IMG/VR virus record: IMGVR_UViG_3300042296_001256
Location: 1-62,356 of that record
From: a virus
DNA length: 62,356 bases
Direction: 5' to 3' (one strand)
Position 1 is the first letter of the stretch. Each line of letters begins with the position of its first letter. Positions 14,552-23,093 of this stretch are shown piece by piece. Under the pieces are notes generated by a model. It did not search any database. It was not told where the DNA came from and was given only the letters and a program-made list of their open reading frames with translations. The position numbers and the translations under genes were made by a program.

Positions 14552-15541
14552 AGCTGCCTTTATTGCTGCGATACTCTCAGTATACGTGACCGTATCGAAT
14601 CTGTATGCTGTGTAAAAACCGGACCAAAGCGTGAGACCTCTTATTCCAACTGTCCAGGCCGCAAATTTTTCAGGCCATTTTTGGGTAGTACCCATAATCT
14701 CGTCGATTTCCCCAGCAATACCTGTTAAAAAACCGCCAGATTTACCGGACGCTGTCCACATCTTGGCAAGTTGATCAGCGGAGAATTTTGGTGAAATTAG
14801 CATGTACAAACCGTGCATAGCTGCACTATCAGCAAATGATGTAACTGTCTCATTTAGCTTAAGATCAACTGCGTCCATGATCATCTTAATATCAGCATCT
14901 GACTCAACTGAGCCGGCTTTCTTGTATTTTGAGGTAATTGTGGTTACTTGTGTAGGTAAATCTCCACCGGTCAGCTTAATCCAATTGTCTGCGATATTAC
15001 CGTCACCTAGTAAAAAGCTGGCATTTGCTGCTTTTTCGATTCCTGCGAAGGAGCCGCCTAATGCTTTAACCTTATTGGTTTGAGCAGTAACCCATTTAAT
15101 ATGATCAGGAGTCCATGCCTTTCCGAATTTTTGAATCGATATTGTGATTAATGCAGCAATAAATTCATACATTTTACCCTTTGGGTCATATTCGGCAATC
15201 TTATTAATGTCAATAGATGAGCCGGAAACTGGAGACGACGAGGTTGCCGCTGCTAGCTTAAGACTTCCTTTTACTGGCTTTAAGTCTGTTCCGATTTGAT
15301 AAGCGACGTTAATCATGTCTTTTCCGTTATCGTGTTTAACCATGAACGTATAGTTACCAGCTGCCTTCTTTGATTCAACTTCATCCATGAATTGGTTCCA
15401 TTGGTTTGCATAAGGTCCTCCATTTTGACCAGATAATAGTTTAGTTAAACCGTCAGCTGTTTGCATATCAGCGGCCTCATTGACCAGTAAGTAGCCATGA
15501 GACTTTTTCTCTAAAATAAGCGCGTAATTTGAAATATTCAT
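14543..15541 (-). CDS. Hypothetical protein, possible head-internal virion protein, 332 aa
   Basis: No recognised domain. The N-terminus MNISNYALILEKKSHGYLLV, then NEAADMQTADGLTKLLS, ends a leader-like segment with VNE|A, resembling the prohead-protease sites of neighbouring proteins. It contains a Ser-rich linker near residue 110 (AAATSSSPVSGSS) and mostly helical sequence after that. It lies just downstream of two other leader-bearing genes and has a late-type AAATAAATATA motif upstream. Confidence 0.6.
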   Translation of the reverse strand: MNISNYALILEKKSHGYLLVNEAADMQTADGLTKLLSGQNGGPYANQWNQFMDEVESKKAAGNYTFMVKHDNGKDMINVAYQIGTDLKPVKGSLKLAAATSSSPVSGSSIDINKIAEYDPKGKMYEFIAALITISIQKFGKAWTPDHIKWVTAQTNKVKALGGSFAGIEKAANASFLLGDGNIADNWIKLTGGDLPTQVTTITSKYKKAGSVESDADIKMIMDAVDLKLNETVTSFADSAAMHGLYMLISPKFSADQLAKMWTASGKSGGFLTGIAGEIDEIMGTTQKWPEKFAAWTVGIRGLTLWSGFYTAYRFDTVTYTESIAAIKAALV

Positions 15542-15550
15542 TTGTTGTAG

Positions 15551-15564
15551 TATATTTATTTTTT
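15551..15564 (-). promoter_or_regulatory. Probable late promoter, AAAAAATAAATATA
   Basis: The minus strand motif AATAAATATA lies about 10 nt before the ATG at 15541. It is close to the T4 late consensus TATAAATA. Confidence 0.4.
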
Positions 15565-15565
15565 A

Positions 15566-16570
15566 TTAAAATGGACTAGGCCTTTGAACTTTACGGTCGA
15601 CTGGCTTTTCTACTTTCTTATTAGCTGCATCGATTTGAGCTTGAGTTAAGTTCACAAAGGCTGCATCTAATTTAGCAGAAATCTCTGCATTAATTGAGTC
15701 AACTGGAGTACCGTTATTTACAAGTTTTCCAATTGCATTAGCTGTACCGCTTCCATATTTACCGTCTGCTCCGAATTTACCAAGAGCCGTTGCTGCGTCT
15801 CCGCCTAGTGTCTTGATCTTCTTCTGTAGATCTTGAACCTTTTGATTAAATCCTGGGGCTTTCTTAAGATCAACGAAGGTAGTTGAGTTCGATTGAGAGC
15901 CTTGTGGCGAGTCGACCGTTTGTGTAGAAGTAGTAGGTGAAACTGTCGTTGTATCAGTAGTCGTAGGTTTATCAGTAGCTGATTGGCCTTCGCTTTTCAT
16001 GTAAGACGGATAAACTTTATCGATTTCAATAAGCTTGCCCGATTTATCCCTTGCTGGTACTGGCTGCGCCAACTTAATATCAATTAATTTTTCTTGATGC
16101 CATACAGCTAACGGAATCTTTGAACCTGAAACGGTCGCGGTTGCGATTGGTTCAGCTTTAGTTACATCATAGAATACGTCGGCTGCAGGTTTGTCAACTC
16201 CAGCAGATTCGCCTGTGTGTTGTCTTCTATACGTAACAAAGGCAATTTCAGCTTTAGCTACCTCTTTTCCAACTAAATTCGTCTTGTTCATAACTCCACT
16301 GTACACAATACCAAGGGTCATGCTCGCAGGAGTTCCTTCAAATTTAGTAGTAGTCCACCAATTTTTAAAATCGCCGTTCATTACTAAACTGTCGATAATC
16401 GACTGAATTGGTGTTGCATTGCTGATTGAATCAGCAGATCCACTCTTTAGTACAACTTTCCATCTAGCAAGTTCGCCGGCTTCTGGTGAAATCTTAGTTA
16501 TGTTTGCTTTATCGACTGCTTCAGTTAACGAAGTTGCTCTAAAGCTTTCAAATGTTTTAACAAAGGTCAT
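15566..16570 (-). CDS. Probable virion protein with leader peptide and PG-binding-like C-terminus, 334 aa
   Basis: The N-terminus MTFVKTFESFRATSLTEAVD carries a leader-like LTE|A site. A beta-rich middle follows, then a Thr/Ser-rich linker (about 205-230, TTTDTTTVSPTTSTQTVDSP). The C-terminal region contains VQDLQKKIKTLGG and FGADGKYGSGTANAIGKLV, which fits a PG_binding_1 repeat. A peptidoglycan-contacting protein delivered from the head would fit, but no catalytic domain is seen. Confidence 0.65.
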   Translation of the reverse strand: MTFVKTFESFRATSLTEAVDKANITKISPEAGELARWKVVLKSGSADSISNATPIQSIIDSLVMNGDFKNWWTTTKFEGTPASMTLGIVYSGVMNKTNLVGKEVAKAEIAFVTYRRQHTGESAGVDKPAADVFYDVTKAEPIATATVSGSKIPLAVWHQEKLIDIKLAQPVPARDKSGKLIEIDKVYPSYMKSEGQSATDKPTTTDTTTVSPTTSTQTVDSPQGSQSNSTTFVDLKKAPGFNQKVQDLQKKIKTLGGDAATALGKFGADGKYGSGTANAIGKLVNNGTPVDSINAEISAKLDAAFVNLTQAQIDAANKKVEKPVDRKVQRPSPF

Positions 16571-16591
16571 TTGTTTCTGTTATTATTTTAA

Positions 16592-18862
16592 TTATTTATT
16601 TCCGAATGAAAGGCCTTTAACTGAGAAGAGCCCTTCGTTTACTGGAGGTAACTTAATTTCAGGTTCTTCGCCCGATTGAATAAGTTTCAAGGCTTCTGCT
16701 TTTATACCAGCAGCCTCTTCCGGTCGGATTTTTCCCATACGAACCATCTCTTGAATGGTGCTGTCTAACCGAGACTTATCGACTAGATTTACATTAATTA
16801 CTCCAGATTCAGGATCGTAAACATCTGCGAAATAGGCTTGGACGACAGGCTCATTATAGTCAAGAGCATGTTGAACATCAATTGATGTATCTAATCCTAG
16901 TGAAGCTAGTACCTGTTTTGAGTAGTCTGTGCTCTTCTTTTGGAATTCAGCTGCTTGTGCAGGATCTTCTCCCATGTTAGCAGTTCCTCCTAAATTTGCA
17001 GTACTTCCTGGAAAATCTGCAACGAATGAGCCGGTTGTTGCTTGAACAGCCGCCGCCTGTAATCCGCAATCTACCTTTGCGACAGTCCTTTGTGGGTTTG
17101 AACTTTCTTCTGCTTCTTCCAATGCAGATATTCCTGTTCTAACTAACGATGAAGTTGCGCCAAGAGCTACATCTCCTGCTTTATTTGCGCCGGCTTGGAT
17201 AATACATTCAAGTGATCCGTATTTTTGCCAAACTAATCTAGCTACCAGGTTAAGAACTCGCTTGAAAGGTACGGCTCTCATTCCAATAGCGCCGCCTTTC
17301 TTTGTGAGAATTTCAAGAGTCTTAACGCTACCATTAAATTTAGCAACTCCCTCGATGAATGCTTCCGGCTTAGCAACAAACGGTGCAAATGCTCTAATTT
17401 CAGATTTAGATAAGTTCTTAGCTATTGCTGGATTAGTTAAGAACACTTCAAAGAATTTCTTAACTTCTTGAGGGTTTCCTCCTCTAGCTAATCTAATTAA
17501 GTGATCTCCACCTGGTCTCCAGCCGGCTGCACCTAACAGTTTAACTGCCTCAGGATCTTTCATTATCCTATCAACTGACAGTTTAGCTTGTCCAATTAAT
17601 TCATTTTCCATTTTTGCAGCGATCGCAATGTCTTTCTGCTTGGAAGATAATTGGCTAATTGAATCCATGAATTTCGTATTTGAAGTAACTGTCTGCTTTA
17701 GATCACTTAAGTAACCTCCTCTAGCTCTAATGTACTTATCTGCTTGAGTTGCATCAAAGTCTTTAAGTGCTGCACTGATATCTGCTCCGACTTCAGATGA
17801 AGTTTTTCCAGCTTTAAGAGCTTGATCTTGAGCACCTAGGGCAACTTCTTTACGAGCAGCTTTAGCCAAGTCATCCGCACTTTGAGCAATTTCTTTTCCT
17901 ACTCCAGGCTTTGTAAGAATTTGAGTAGCTGTATCGAAATTTCTACCAATCATCGAGACGTTCACTACAATAGAGTCTACTAATTTTGAAATTTTAAATC
18001 CAAATTTTCCAGCCATACCAAAGGTTGCAAGATTAATCGCAGTATCCATAAACCCGGCGATCATTCTAACTACTGAGACTGCGGTGTTTAGGAAAAACTT
18101 AGCAAGTCCTTTAAATAAGCTAATCACATTGTCTAATAAACTCTTTCCGCCGATTCGGATAATTCCATCTTTTAGTGCAATTACTCCTTTTTCTAGAGCA
18201 ACAACGTCCTTCCCAGATCTAAATATGAGAGGTAGAATTTTTTCCAATAACGGCATTGCTGGTTTTAGTACTATCTTCAATACATCAGAGGCTTGAGTAA
18301 TATCAATTGCTGAAAGAAGGCTTAATACCATTGAGACGTACTCCCCTTTATACAATGAAATTAGAGCAGATAGAACGTTTGCAACAATATCAATAGGAAA
18401 ACCTACCCATGTGAATGGCACAAGTCCAATAATATCCAGCACAAGACGTAAGATATTAAGACCCATTTCTACTGGATCCGGATCACTTACTAGGCTAGCT
18501 AAGAAGTCTCCAATAGACCCTAATAGACCCTCGTTAAGAGTTTCAATTGTTTCTAAATAAGATTCATTGATTCTTAATTCAATCGTATCATATCCAGCTC
18601 GAGCTAAAAAATCTTCCTTTCGAATAATATCTTGAATATCTTCAAAATTCTCAAATAAGTATACTTGGTGAGCAAAAACTTCTGATTCAGAATGTTTTCT
18701 TTTGATTGTAACTGGCGTTGCCAAAATACTAAAATCAACTTTATCTAGAGCCTCAAAAAAGGCAGCAGGTATTTGATTAAAGTATTGGGTCAGCTTATCA
18801 GTAGAGTTTCCTGAAGTCGATAACGATTCAAAAAACTGTTGGGACGAAACTACGTATGACAT
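16592..18862 (-). CDS. Large virion-type protein with a central membrane-active region, 756 aa
   Basis: No family is assigned. Residues about 110-220 are strongly hydrophobic, in several amphipathic stretches (GLLGSIGDFLASLV, NILRLVLDIIGLVPFTWVGF, VANVLSALISLYKGEYVSMV). A second hydrophobic stretch is near 255-275. The rest is helical and Ala/Lys-rich, with acid stretches late. The layout recalls internal head proteins that insert in membranes during DNA ejection, or pre-toxin-like helical regions. The N-terminus MSYVVSSQQFFESLS weakly resembles the leader seen in neighbours. Confidence 0.6.
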   Translation of the reverse strand: MSYVVSSQQFFESLSTSGNSTDKLTQYFNQIPAAFFEALDKVDFSILATPVTIKRKHSESEVFAHQVYLFENFEDIQDIIRKEDFLARAGYDTIELRINESYLETIETLNEGLLGSIGDFLASLVSDPDPVEMGLNILRLVLDIIGLVPFTWVGFPIDIVANVLSALISLYKGEYVSMVLSLLSAIDITQASDVLKIVLKPAMPLLEKILPLIFRSGKDVVALEKGVIALKDGIIRIGGKSLLDNVISLFKGLAKFFLNTAVSVVRMIAGFMDTAINLATFGMAGKFGFKISKLVDSIVVNVSMIGRNFDTATQILTKPGVGKEIAQSADDLAKAARKEVALGAQDQALKAGKTSSEVGADISAALKDFDATQADKYIRARGGYLSDLKQTVTSNTKFMDSISQLSSKQKDIAIAAKMENELIGQAKLSVDRIMKDPEAVKLLGAAGWRPGGDHLIRLARGGNPQEVKKFFEVFLTNPAIAKNLSKSEIRAFAPFVAKPEAFIEGVAKFNGSVKTLEILTKKGGAIGMRAVPFKRVLNLVARLVWQKYGSLECIIQAGANKAGDVALGATSSLVRTGISALEEAEESSNPQRTVAKVDCGLQAAAVQATTGSFVADFPGSTANLGGTANMGEDPAQAAEFQKKSTDYSKQVLASLGLDTSIDVQHALDYNEPVVQAYFADVYDPESGVINVNLVDKSRLDSTIQEMVRMGKIRPEEAAGIKAEALKLIQSGEEPEIKLPPVNEGLFSVKGLSFGNK

Positions 18863-18880
18863 TTATAAAAATAGTAATTT

Positions 18881-18893
18881 CTTATTATTTATT
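18881..18893 (-). promoter_or_regulatory. Probable late promoter, AATAAATAATAAG
   Basis: This late-type motif lies about 19-31 nt upstream of the ATG at 18862 and separates the virion genes from the preceding enzyme block. Confidence 0.5.
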
Positions 18894-18907
18894 CGTGGGC
18901 CCTGATG

Positions 18908-19966
18908 CTAAAGCGCCTTTGCGATTTCTCGAAGTATTTTAAAATAGTCACCCGATGAGCACTCGGAAAGGAACTTGCAAATCTCAAAGAAGTCATCTAC
19001 TGTTTCAAATGTCATTGCTGAATGGTGGCCTTTCATATATGAAACTGGAATTACTCCAAAAATAATGGATTCGTACACTCTAGCTGGAGTAAAACCTGCC
19101 TGTAAATAAAGATCTTTACTTACATTAATTGATACGAGCGAGTTAGTGAATGAATTCCAAATCGCTTCACGATTCTGTCTAGGAATCAAGTACGCTCGAT
19201 CTAATGAATTGATCCAATTAGTTAAGTCCTCAGTTTCTTTAGCCGATACAGTTAATTGAAAAGTATCACCGTTGAACATTTTCACATTTTCCACCTGAGT
19301 AATAATATCATTTATTATTGGGTTTTTTGTGTGACCTTCTTTATAATTATCAAATGACAGATTTCCGTAATATAGTAAGCTGTTAACAGTCGGCTTTATT
19401 GAGTTCTCATGCACAGACAAACACGAATCTAAGAATTTTGATCCTATTCCTGGAATAGTTACTGAGACAATTTCTCTAGTTATCCCAAGATTCTCAATCG
19501 TTTCTAAGAATTCCGGACTTAGAGATAAGTCAGTATCTAAAATAACGATGTCAGATGGAGCGTATCCGCAAGCCAATGCATGTTTTATAAATGTCTCAAA
19601 TCTCTGAGCATCCTTTAACTTCTTTTGGAGAGTTGAAAGATTTCTGAATCTAGCCTTTAAGAAAATTTTATCGTATTCTTTATTTGACATATTCAGAAGA
19701 ACATCCTCATAGCCAATTCGATACTCCTTGATTAAGTGTTGAGTAAAACCCTCAAACACCTGTCCAAGTATTCCGTCTGGATATATCGGCCTAACGGCAA
19801 ATGCACGTTCTGTGTCCATGTAATTATAGAAATCGAAATTCTCGTTTCCGTATTTTTCAGAGATTGCATCAAGTAATCCAATTTGATAAAAAGTATGGCC
19901 TGGGATATTTTCTTCAAAAATTCCTAGTTCGCCAAAGTAGCAGTATAATGATTTTGTCTTTTCCAT
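18908..19966 (-). CDS. Putative GT-B glycosyltransferase, 352 aa
   Basis: The C-terminal third has the look of a GT-B sugar-nucleotide domain: SLVSINVSKDLYLQAGFTPA, then RVYESIIFGVIPVSYMKGHH, where a conserved Arg/Glu pair and a Gly-Val-Ile-Pro turn follow an alpha-helix. Size (352 aa) and arrangement resemble T4 DNA beta-glucosyltransferase (351 aa), but similarity by eye is weak. It sits in a three-gene block with an MBD4-like DNA glycosylase and an FkbM methyltransferase. Either DNA or a surface glycan/fibre could be the acceptor. It overlaps the glycosylase gene by 43 nt. Confidence 0.6.
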   Translation of the reverse strand: MEKTKSLYCYFGELGIFEENIPGHTFYQIGLLDAISEKYGNENFDFYNYMDTERAFAVRPIYPDGILGQVFEGFTQHLIKEYRIGYEDVLLNMSNKEYDKIFLKARFRNLSTLQKKLKDAQRFETFIKHALACGYAPSDIVILDTDLSLSPEFLETIENLGITREIVSVTIPGIGSKFLDSCLSVHENSIKPTVNSLLYYGNLSFDNYKEGHTKNPIINDIITQVENVKMFNGDTFQLTVSAKETEDLTNWINSLDRAYLIPRQNREAIWNSFTNSLVSINVSKDLYLQAGFTPARVYESIIFGVIPVSYMKGHHSAMTFETVDDFFEICKFLSECSSGDYFKILREIAKAL

Positions 19967-20343
19967 TCTAAGTATTTTACTAGAACTCCATCATTGGGTT
20001 CTATGTCAAGTCTATTATTGTAAAAAATATCCCATGAGTCTGCTGCATACTGCCCAATTCCATGAAGTTCTCGAGGATGATCCCACTCTTTTGTAATCCA
20101 CTCAGTACTAAACTTAATTAATGATCGTGACCTGCGATTATAAAAACCAAGAGGCCGAATTACTTCGGCCAATTGAATAGGATCAGCGTTTGATAACTCA
20201 GCCGCGTCTCGATATGTGTTAAATAGTTCTTCTCTTATTCGGTCTACCTGTTTTCTACGAGTACAATTCAATAGAATACAGCAGACTTGCGACTTCCACG
20301 GGTCATCATGATAAATTTCCTGTAAAAGTTCGTATGGGCTCAT
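19924..20343 (-). CDS. MBD4-like DNA glycosylase (HhH-GPD), 139 aa
   Basis: The whole protein follows the catalytic domain of human MBD4: HDDPWKSQVCCILLNCTRRK, then PLGFYNRRSRSLIKFSTEW, ELHGIGQYAADSWDIF (the helix-hairpin-helix, about 93-107) and IEPNDGVLVKYLEW with the catalytic Asp at 118. MBD4 removes T or U (and related bases) from G mismatches, often at deaminated methyl- or hydroxymethyl-cytosine sites. No methyl-CpG-binding domain and no Fe-S cluster Cys are present. It starts overlapping the FkbM gene stop (TAATG) and overlaps the glycosyltransferase gene by 43 nt, so it is translationally coupled to both. Confidence 0.85.
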   Translation of the reverse strand: MSPYELLQEIYHDDPWKSQVCCILLNCTRRKQVDRIREELFNTYRDAAELSNADPIQLAEVIRPLGFYNRRSRSLIKFSTEWITKEWDHPRELHGIGQYAADSWDIFYNNRLDIEPNDGVLVKYLEWKRQNHYTATLAN

Positions 20344-21155
20344 TAACGTCCTTTAAATCCTGCGAAGTGAGTAATAAAGTGTTTGCCGTTTATTGTTTTA
20401 GGGTTAACGAAGAGTTCTCCAAAGTTAGCTCTAAAAATATCTAGGATCTCTGTAAATTTCGCTGAGCGATTTTCCAATAACCAGCTGTAGTGAAAATGGT
20501 ATTCAACTATGAATAACCTGATTTGATCTAAACTTTCTTGATTTAAAGCTTTAATCATATCGTATTCAAGACCTTCAATATCCATCTTGATCGCAGTGAT
20601 ACCCTTTTCTTTGATTATAGTGTTAATATTCTCAGCAGGTACGGTGGTGACCTGACGACCTCTAATGTGATGGACGCTATGCTTACCTGAATCTTGTGAT
20701 AAGTAGAATTCAACTTCAGTTGAATCGTCCGCGACAATTGCTTTTTCGATAATTTCACAACGATCTTCAACACTATTCATTTGAAGGTTTTGTTCTAGGA
20801 ACTCCACGTTATTATGGAAAGGTTCGTATGAGTATACTTTCTTTACTTTTGGAAATTGCGTTAGTAAACGAGTTGCAAATATGCCAATGTGGCCGCCTGC
20901 ATCCAACCAAACGTCTTCGTGGTCCAAGTCTTCTAAGAGCATAGGGCCGCCGTTTTGTGCATAATGCGGTATGAACAGAGGTTTGAAGTATTCTCCACCA
21001 GTAGGTTTAGTAGAGATATTCTGAGACACGTTAAATTTAATCTCTTCAGAAGATCTAACTAAGAATTGATAATCGTGATATTTGGTCTTCTTTTCGAAAA
21101 CCTGAAGGGTGCCATTTTCGCGAGCCTCTTCAATTGAGCATAATACGTCAGCCAT
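20343..21155 (-). CDS. FkbM-family methyltransferase, 270 aa
   Basis: SAM-binding motif I is VWLDAGGHIGIFATRL. The acidic post-I residue is in VYSYEPFHNNVEFLEQNL. The FkbM signature AIKMDIEGLEYDMIKAL and a late IVEYHFHY follow. Family members O-methylate sugars or other hydroxyls. It is the first gene of a block with an early-type TATAAT promoter, followed by the MBD4-like and glycosyltransferase genes. Confidence 0.9.
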   Translation of the reverse strand: MADVLCSIEEARENGTLQVFEKKTKYHDYQFLVRSSEEIKFNVSQNISTKPTGGEYFKPLFIPHYAQNGGPMLLEDLDHEDVWLDAGGHIGIFATRLLTQFPKVKKVYSYEPFHNNVEFLEQNLQMNSVEDRCEIIEKAIVADDSTEVEFYLSQDSGKHSVHHIRGRQVTTVPAENINTIIKEKGITAIKMDIEGLEYDMIKALNQESLDQIRLFIVEYHFHYSWLLENRSAKFTEILDIFRANFGELFVNPKTINGKHFITHFAGFKGR

Positions 21156-21169
21156 TTGTAAGTTTCTTT

Positions 21170-21186
21170 TAGTAATTATACTACAG
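21170..21186 (-). promoter_or_regulatory. Probable early promoter, CTGTAGTATAATTACTA
   Basis: The minus strand reads CTGTAGTATAATTACTA, with the box about 20 nt before the ATG at 21155. It differs from the others by the longer leader. It puts the FkbM-MBD4-GT block under an early-type promoter inside a late-type region. Confidence 0.55.
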
Positions 21187-21190
21187 ATAC

Positions 21191-21454
21191 TTACTTTTGG
21201 TCTACGGCAACGTCCTTTGTTTTAATTGAGAGTTCGTCTGGATTCTTTGGATCAGGTCCTGAAGCTTGATAATCGGTAAATTTACCAGTATCGAGTTTAT
21301 CAATCTCATCAGGTTTTACTGATTTATATTGATTGTCTGCTCCCATTACTTTATAGGTTTGACCTACTGGATCGATTCCAACAATTGTAGCACTTTGCCC
21401 AGACTTTAACATGACCTTTTGGCCAGTTACGTACTTAGCTGCGGTCGCGGACAC
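21191..21454 (-). CDS. C-terminal KOW/SH3-like domain, probably a frameshift extension of the upstream protein
   Basis: The 87-aa ORF has no ATG. Its first in-frame start is GTG 21454, although the frame is open upstream as far as the A9 run at the end of the preceding gene. The sequence YVTGQKVMLKSGQSATIVGI, then VGQTYKVMGADNQYKSVKPD, is a small beta-barrel like KOW or SH3 domains. Without a start it is best read as the C-terminus of the 512-aa protein reached by slippage on the A run. An alternative is independent initiation at GTG. Confidence 0.6.
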   Translation of the reverse strand: MSATAAKYVTGQKVMLKSGQSATIVGIDPVGQTYKVMGADNQYKSVKPDEIDKLDTGKFTDYQASGPDPKNPDELSIKTKDVAVDQK

Positions 21455-21477
21455 TATAGTAATGTCCTCAGACTCAG

Positions 21478-23016
21478 TTAGGCTTTTTTTTTGGACTGGT
21501 CTACTAAAATGTATTGATTCTTAAGAGCATTAACGTTCTTCTCGATTGACATCTTAAGTTCATTAAGTTTCTCACGATAGTCTGCCGTAAGAGATGTATC
21601 AGTTAAGGCCTCTTGAATTTGAGAGATTGAAGTTTCTAATTTAGCAAGATTTTGCTCAATCGTAACTTTTTCAGCATCAAGTGATTTAAGGTTGGCTTCT
21701 CTTTCCTCCAATTGAATAGAGTACATTTCGCTAACATCGTATTTGAAGTTTTCCATAACATAATTATGGAAAGTTAAACCTTTCATTTTCTTAAGAATTC
21801 TAGTCTCAGCTAATTTCTCGAATACGTAAATATCTTCTCCGAAATTTAAAACGATCGATTCTTTACCAAGTCTTTCATTAACGATTGTTTTTCCAAACTC
21901 TAAATTAACGATTAGGTCTAAGTTTTTGAAGATTTTAGTAAGAGCATTACGAGTATCAATGGTCTCCATTAATACGATTTCTGAAAATTTAACTGAATCG
22001 ATATTATCAATTACTGAACCATTGATTTTTAGGTTCAATGAGCCGTTTTCGTTAATTCCAAAAGCAACTGTTAAATTTCTACTAGCTGATACTAATTCTG
22101 TGCTCTTCTCTTTGAAGTTTAGGGCACTGAAGGCTTCGCAAGTTTCAAAGAAATCTGGAAAGTCTTTTGCATCGTCTGCTGATACTTGAGTAGGATCCGC
22201 ATCTTCCGATACTTTGATAAATTTATTATCTACAAAGATTAGTGCTGAGTTTTCGCTAACTTTATAAAAAGGAGCAATAATAGGTTTTACGAATGCATCG
22301 CCGTTACCAATACCTAAATTAAACGAACCAGTTTCTTTAGATTCTAGCATGCTAATTTTATTAATCAATTGGTTAACTACTGGCAAATTAGAATGAGAAC
22401 GTAATTTCATTTTTAATGAATCAGCTGTCTGTACATTTTCCAATAGAGCTTGTTCCAATAGAGAACATGCATCTTTATAAAGAACTGCACCAGTTACTCT
22501 CATTTCGAAAATTGAATTTAAGATTTCAAGTTTAATACGATTCTCATTAACGTAAGTTGATAATGATTCTAAAACTTCAGAAACAGTCGTATCGTAGTTA
22601 AACTTAGATAGACCTTCAAAGAAGAAATGGATTGCTCTAAATTCAGGCATAGATTTAACAGCTTCCTCTAGTCTAGCAACTGTATGCTTAACTACTGGAT
22701 CTTTGTAAATTTGTGCCTCTTTGATAGCTTGAATCTTGATAGAAAGACCTGCTTCTTTAGCCATGTTTTGAAGACGGCTTGTTGGTTTTTCTGCCATTTT
22801 TTTGAATTTAGCTACCACTTCTTTAATATTCTCGTTTACCAATTCAGTAGCGAATTGATCTAGTGTATTTAGAGAGTTTTCTAAAATCTGATCATTTGCA
22901 ACCCCCAACATTAGTGAGTTGTTAATTGATTCTAATACTACTTTAGCAGCAATGCTAGAATTTACGCTCGAATTATTTTTGAGCTCGTTAGTTAGTTCTT
23001 GTATGAGACCGTTCAT
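21478..23016 (-). CDS. Virion-type structural protein, 512 aa (longer form about 608 aa by slippage)
   Basis: Helical N-terminal half, mixed middle (residues about 230-430, with an FVKPIIAPFYKVSENSALIF strand region), and a C-terminal coiled coil (about 440-505, EEREANLKSLDAEKVTIEQN). It ends in DQSKKKA at a run of nine A. A -1 shift on this run enters an open frame and adds a KOW-like domain. Late-type promoter motifs precede it. Its place in a T4-like virion is not recognised; a head or tail scaffold-type role is possible. Confidence 0.7.
   Translation of the reverse strand: MNGLIQELTNELKNNSSVNSSIAAKVVLESINNSLMLGVANDQILENSLNTLDQFATELVNENIKEVVAKFKKMAEKPTSRLQNMAKEAGLSIKIQAIKEAQIYKDPVVKHTVARLEEAVKSMPEFRAIHFFFEGLSKFNYDTTVSEVLESLSTYVNENRIKLEILNSIFEMRVTGAVLYKDACSLLEQALLENVQTADSLKMKLRSHSNLPVVNQLINKISMLESKETGSFNLGIGNGDAFVKPIIAPFYKVSENSALIFVDNKFIKVSEDADPTQVSADDAKDFPDFFETCEAFSALNFKEKSTELVSASRNLTVAFGINENGSLNLKINGSVIDNIDSVKFSEIVLMETIDTRNALTKIFKNLDLIVNLEFGKTIVNERLGKESIVLNFGEDIYVFEKLAETRILKKMKGLTFHNYVMENFKYDVSEMYSIQLEEREANLKSLDAEKVTIEQNLAKLETSISQIQEALTDTSLTADYREKLNELKMSIEKNVNALKNQYILVDQSKKKA
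21484..21492 (-). other. Candidate -1 slippage site, A9 run before a stop codon
   Basis: The minus strand reads TCC AAA AAA AAA GCC TAA. A AAA AAA sits in the X XXY YYZ phase of programmed -1 sites. In the -1 frame the reading continues as SLTESEDITIV into the downstream ORF without a stop. Ribosomal or transcriptional slippage, or a homopolymer miscount in the assembly, would each join the two frames. Confidence 0.6.
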
Positions 23017-23035
23017 TGAAACGCTTGTCTTTTTT

Positions 23036-23093
23036 ATTATTTATCCGTTTTTGATAAGTTTATTTATCTGCTATCGTCTATATTATTTATAGG
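23036..23093 (-). promoter_or_regulatory. Cluster of three late-type promoter motifs
   Basis: On the minus strand CTATAAATAATATAG (about 23080-23094), AGATAAATAAAC (about 23059-23070) and GGATAAATAATAA (about 23034-23046) occur in series upstream of the ATG at 23016. The first is flanked by GCTATC/GATAGC inverted repeats. The stretch contains no gene. Confidence 0.5.
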
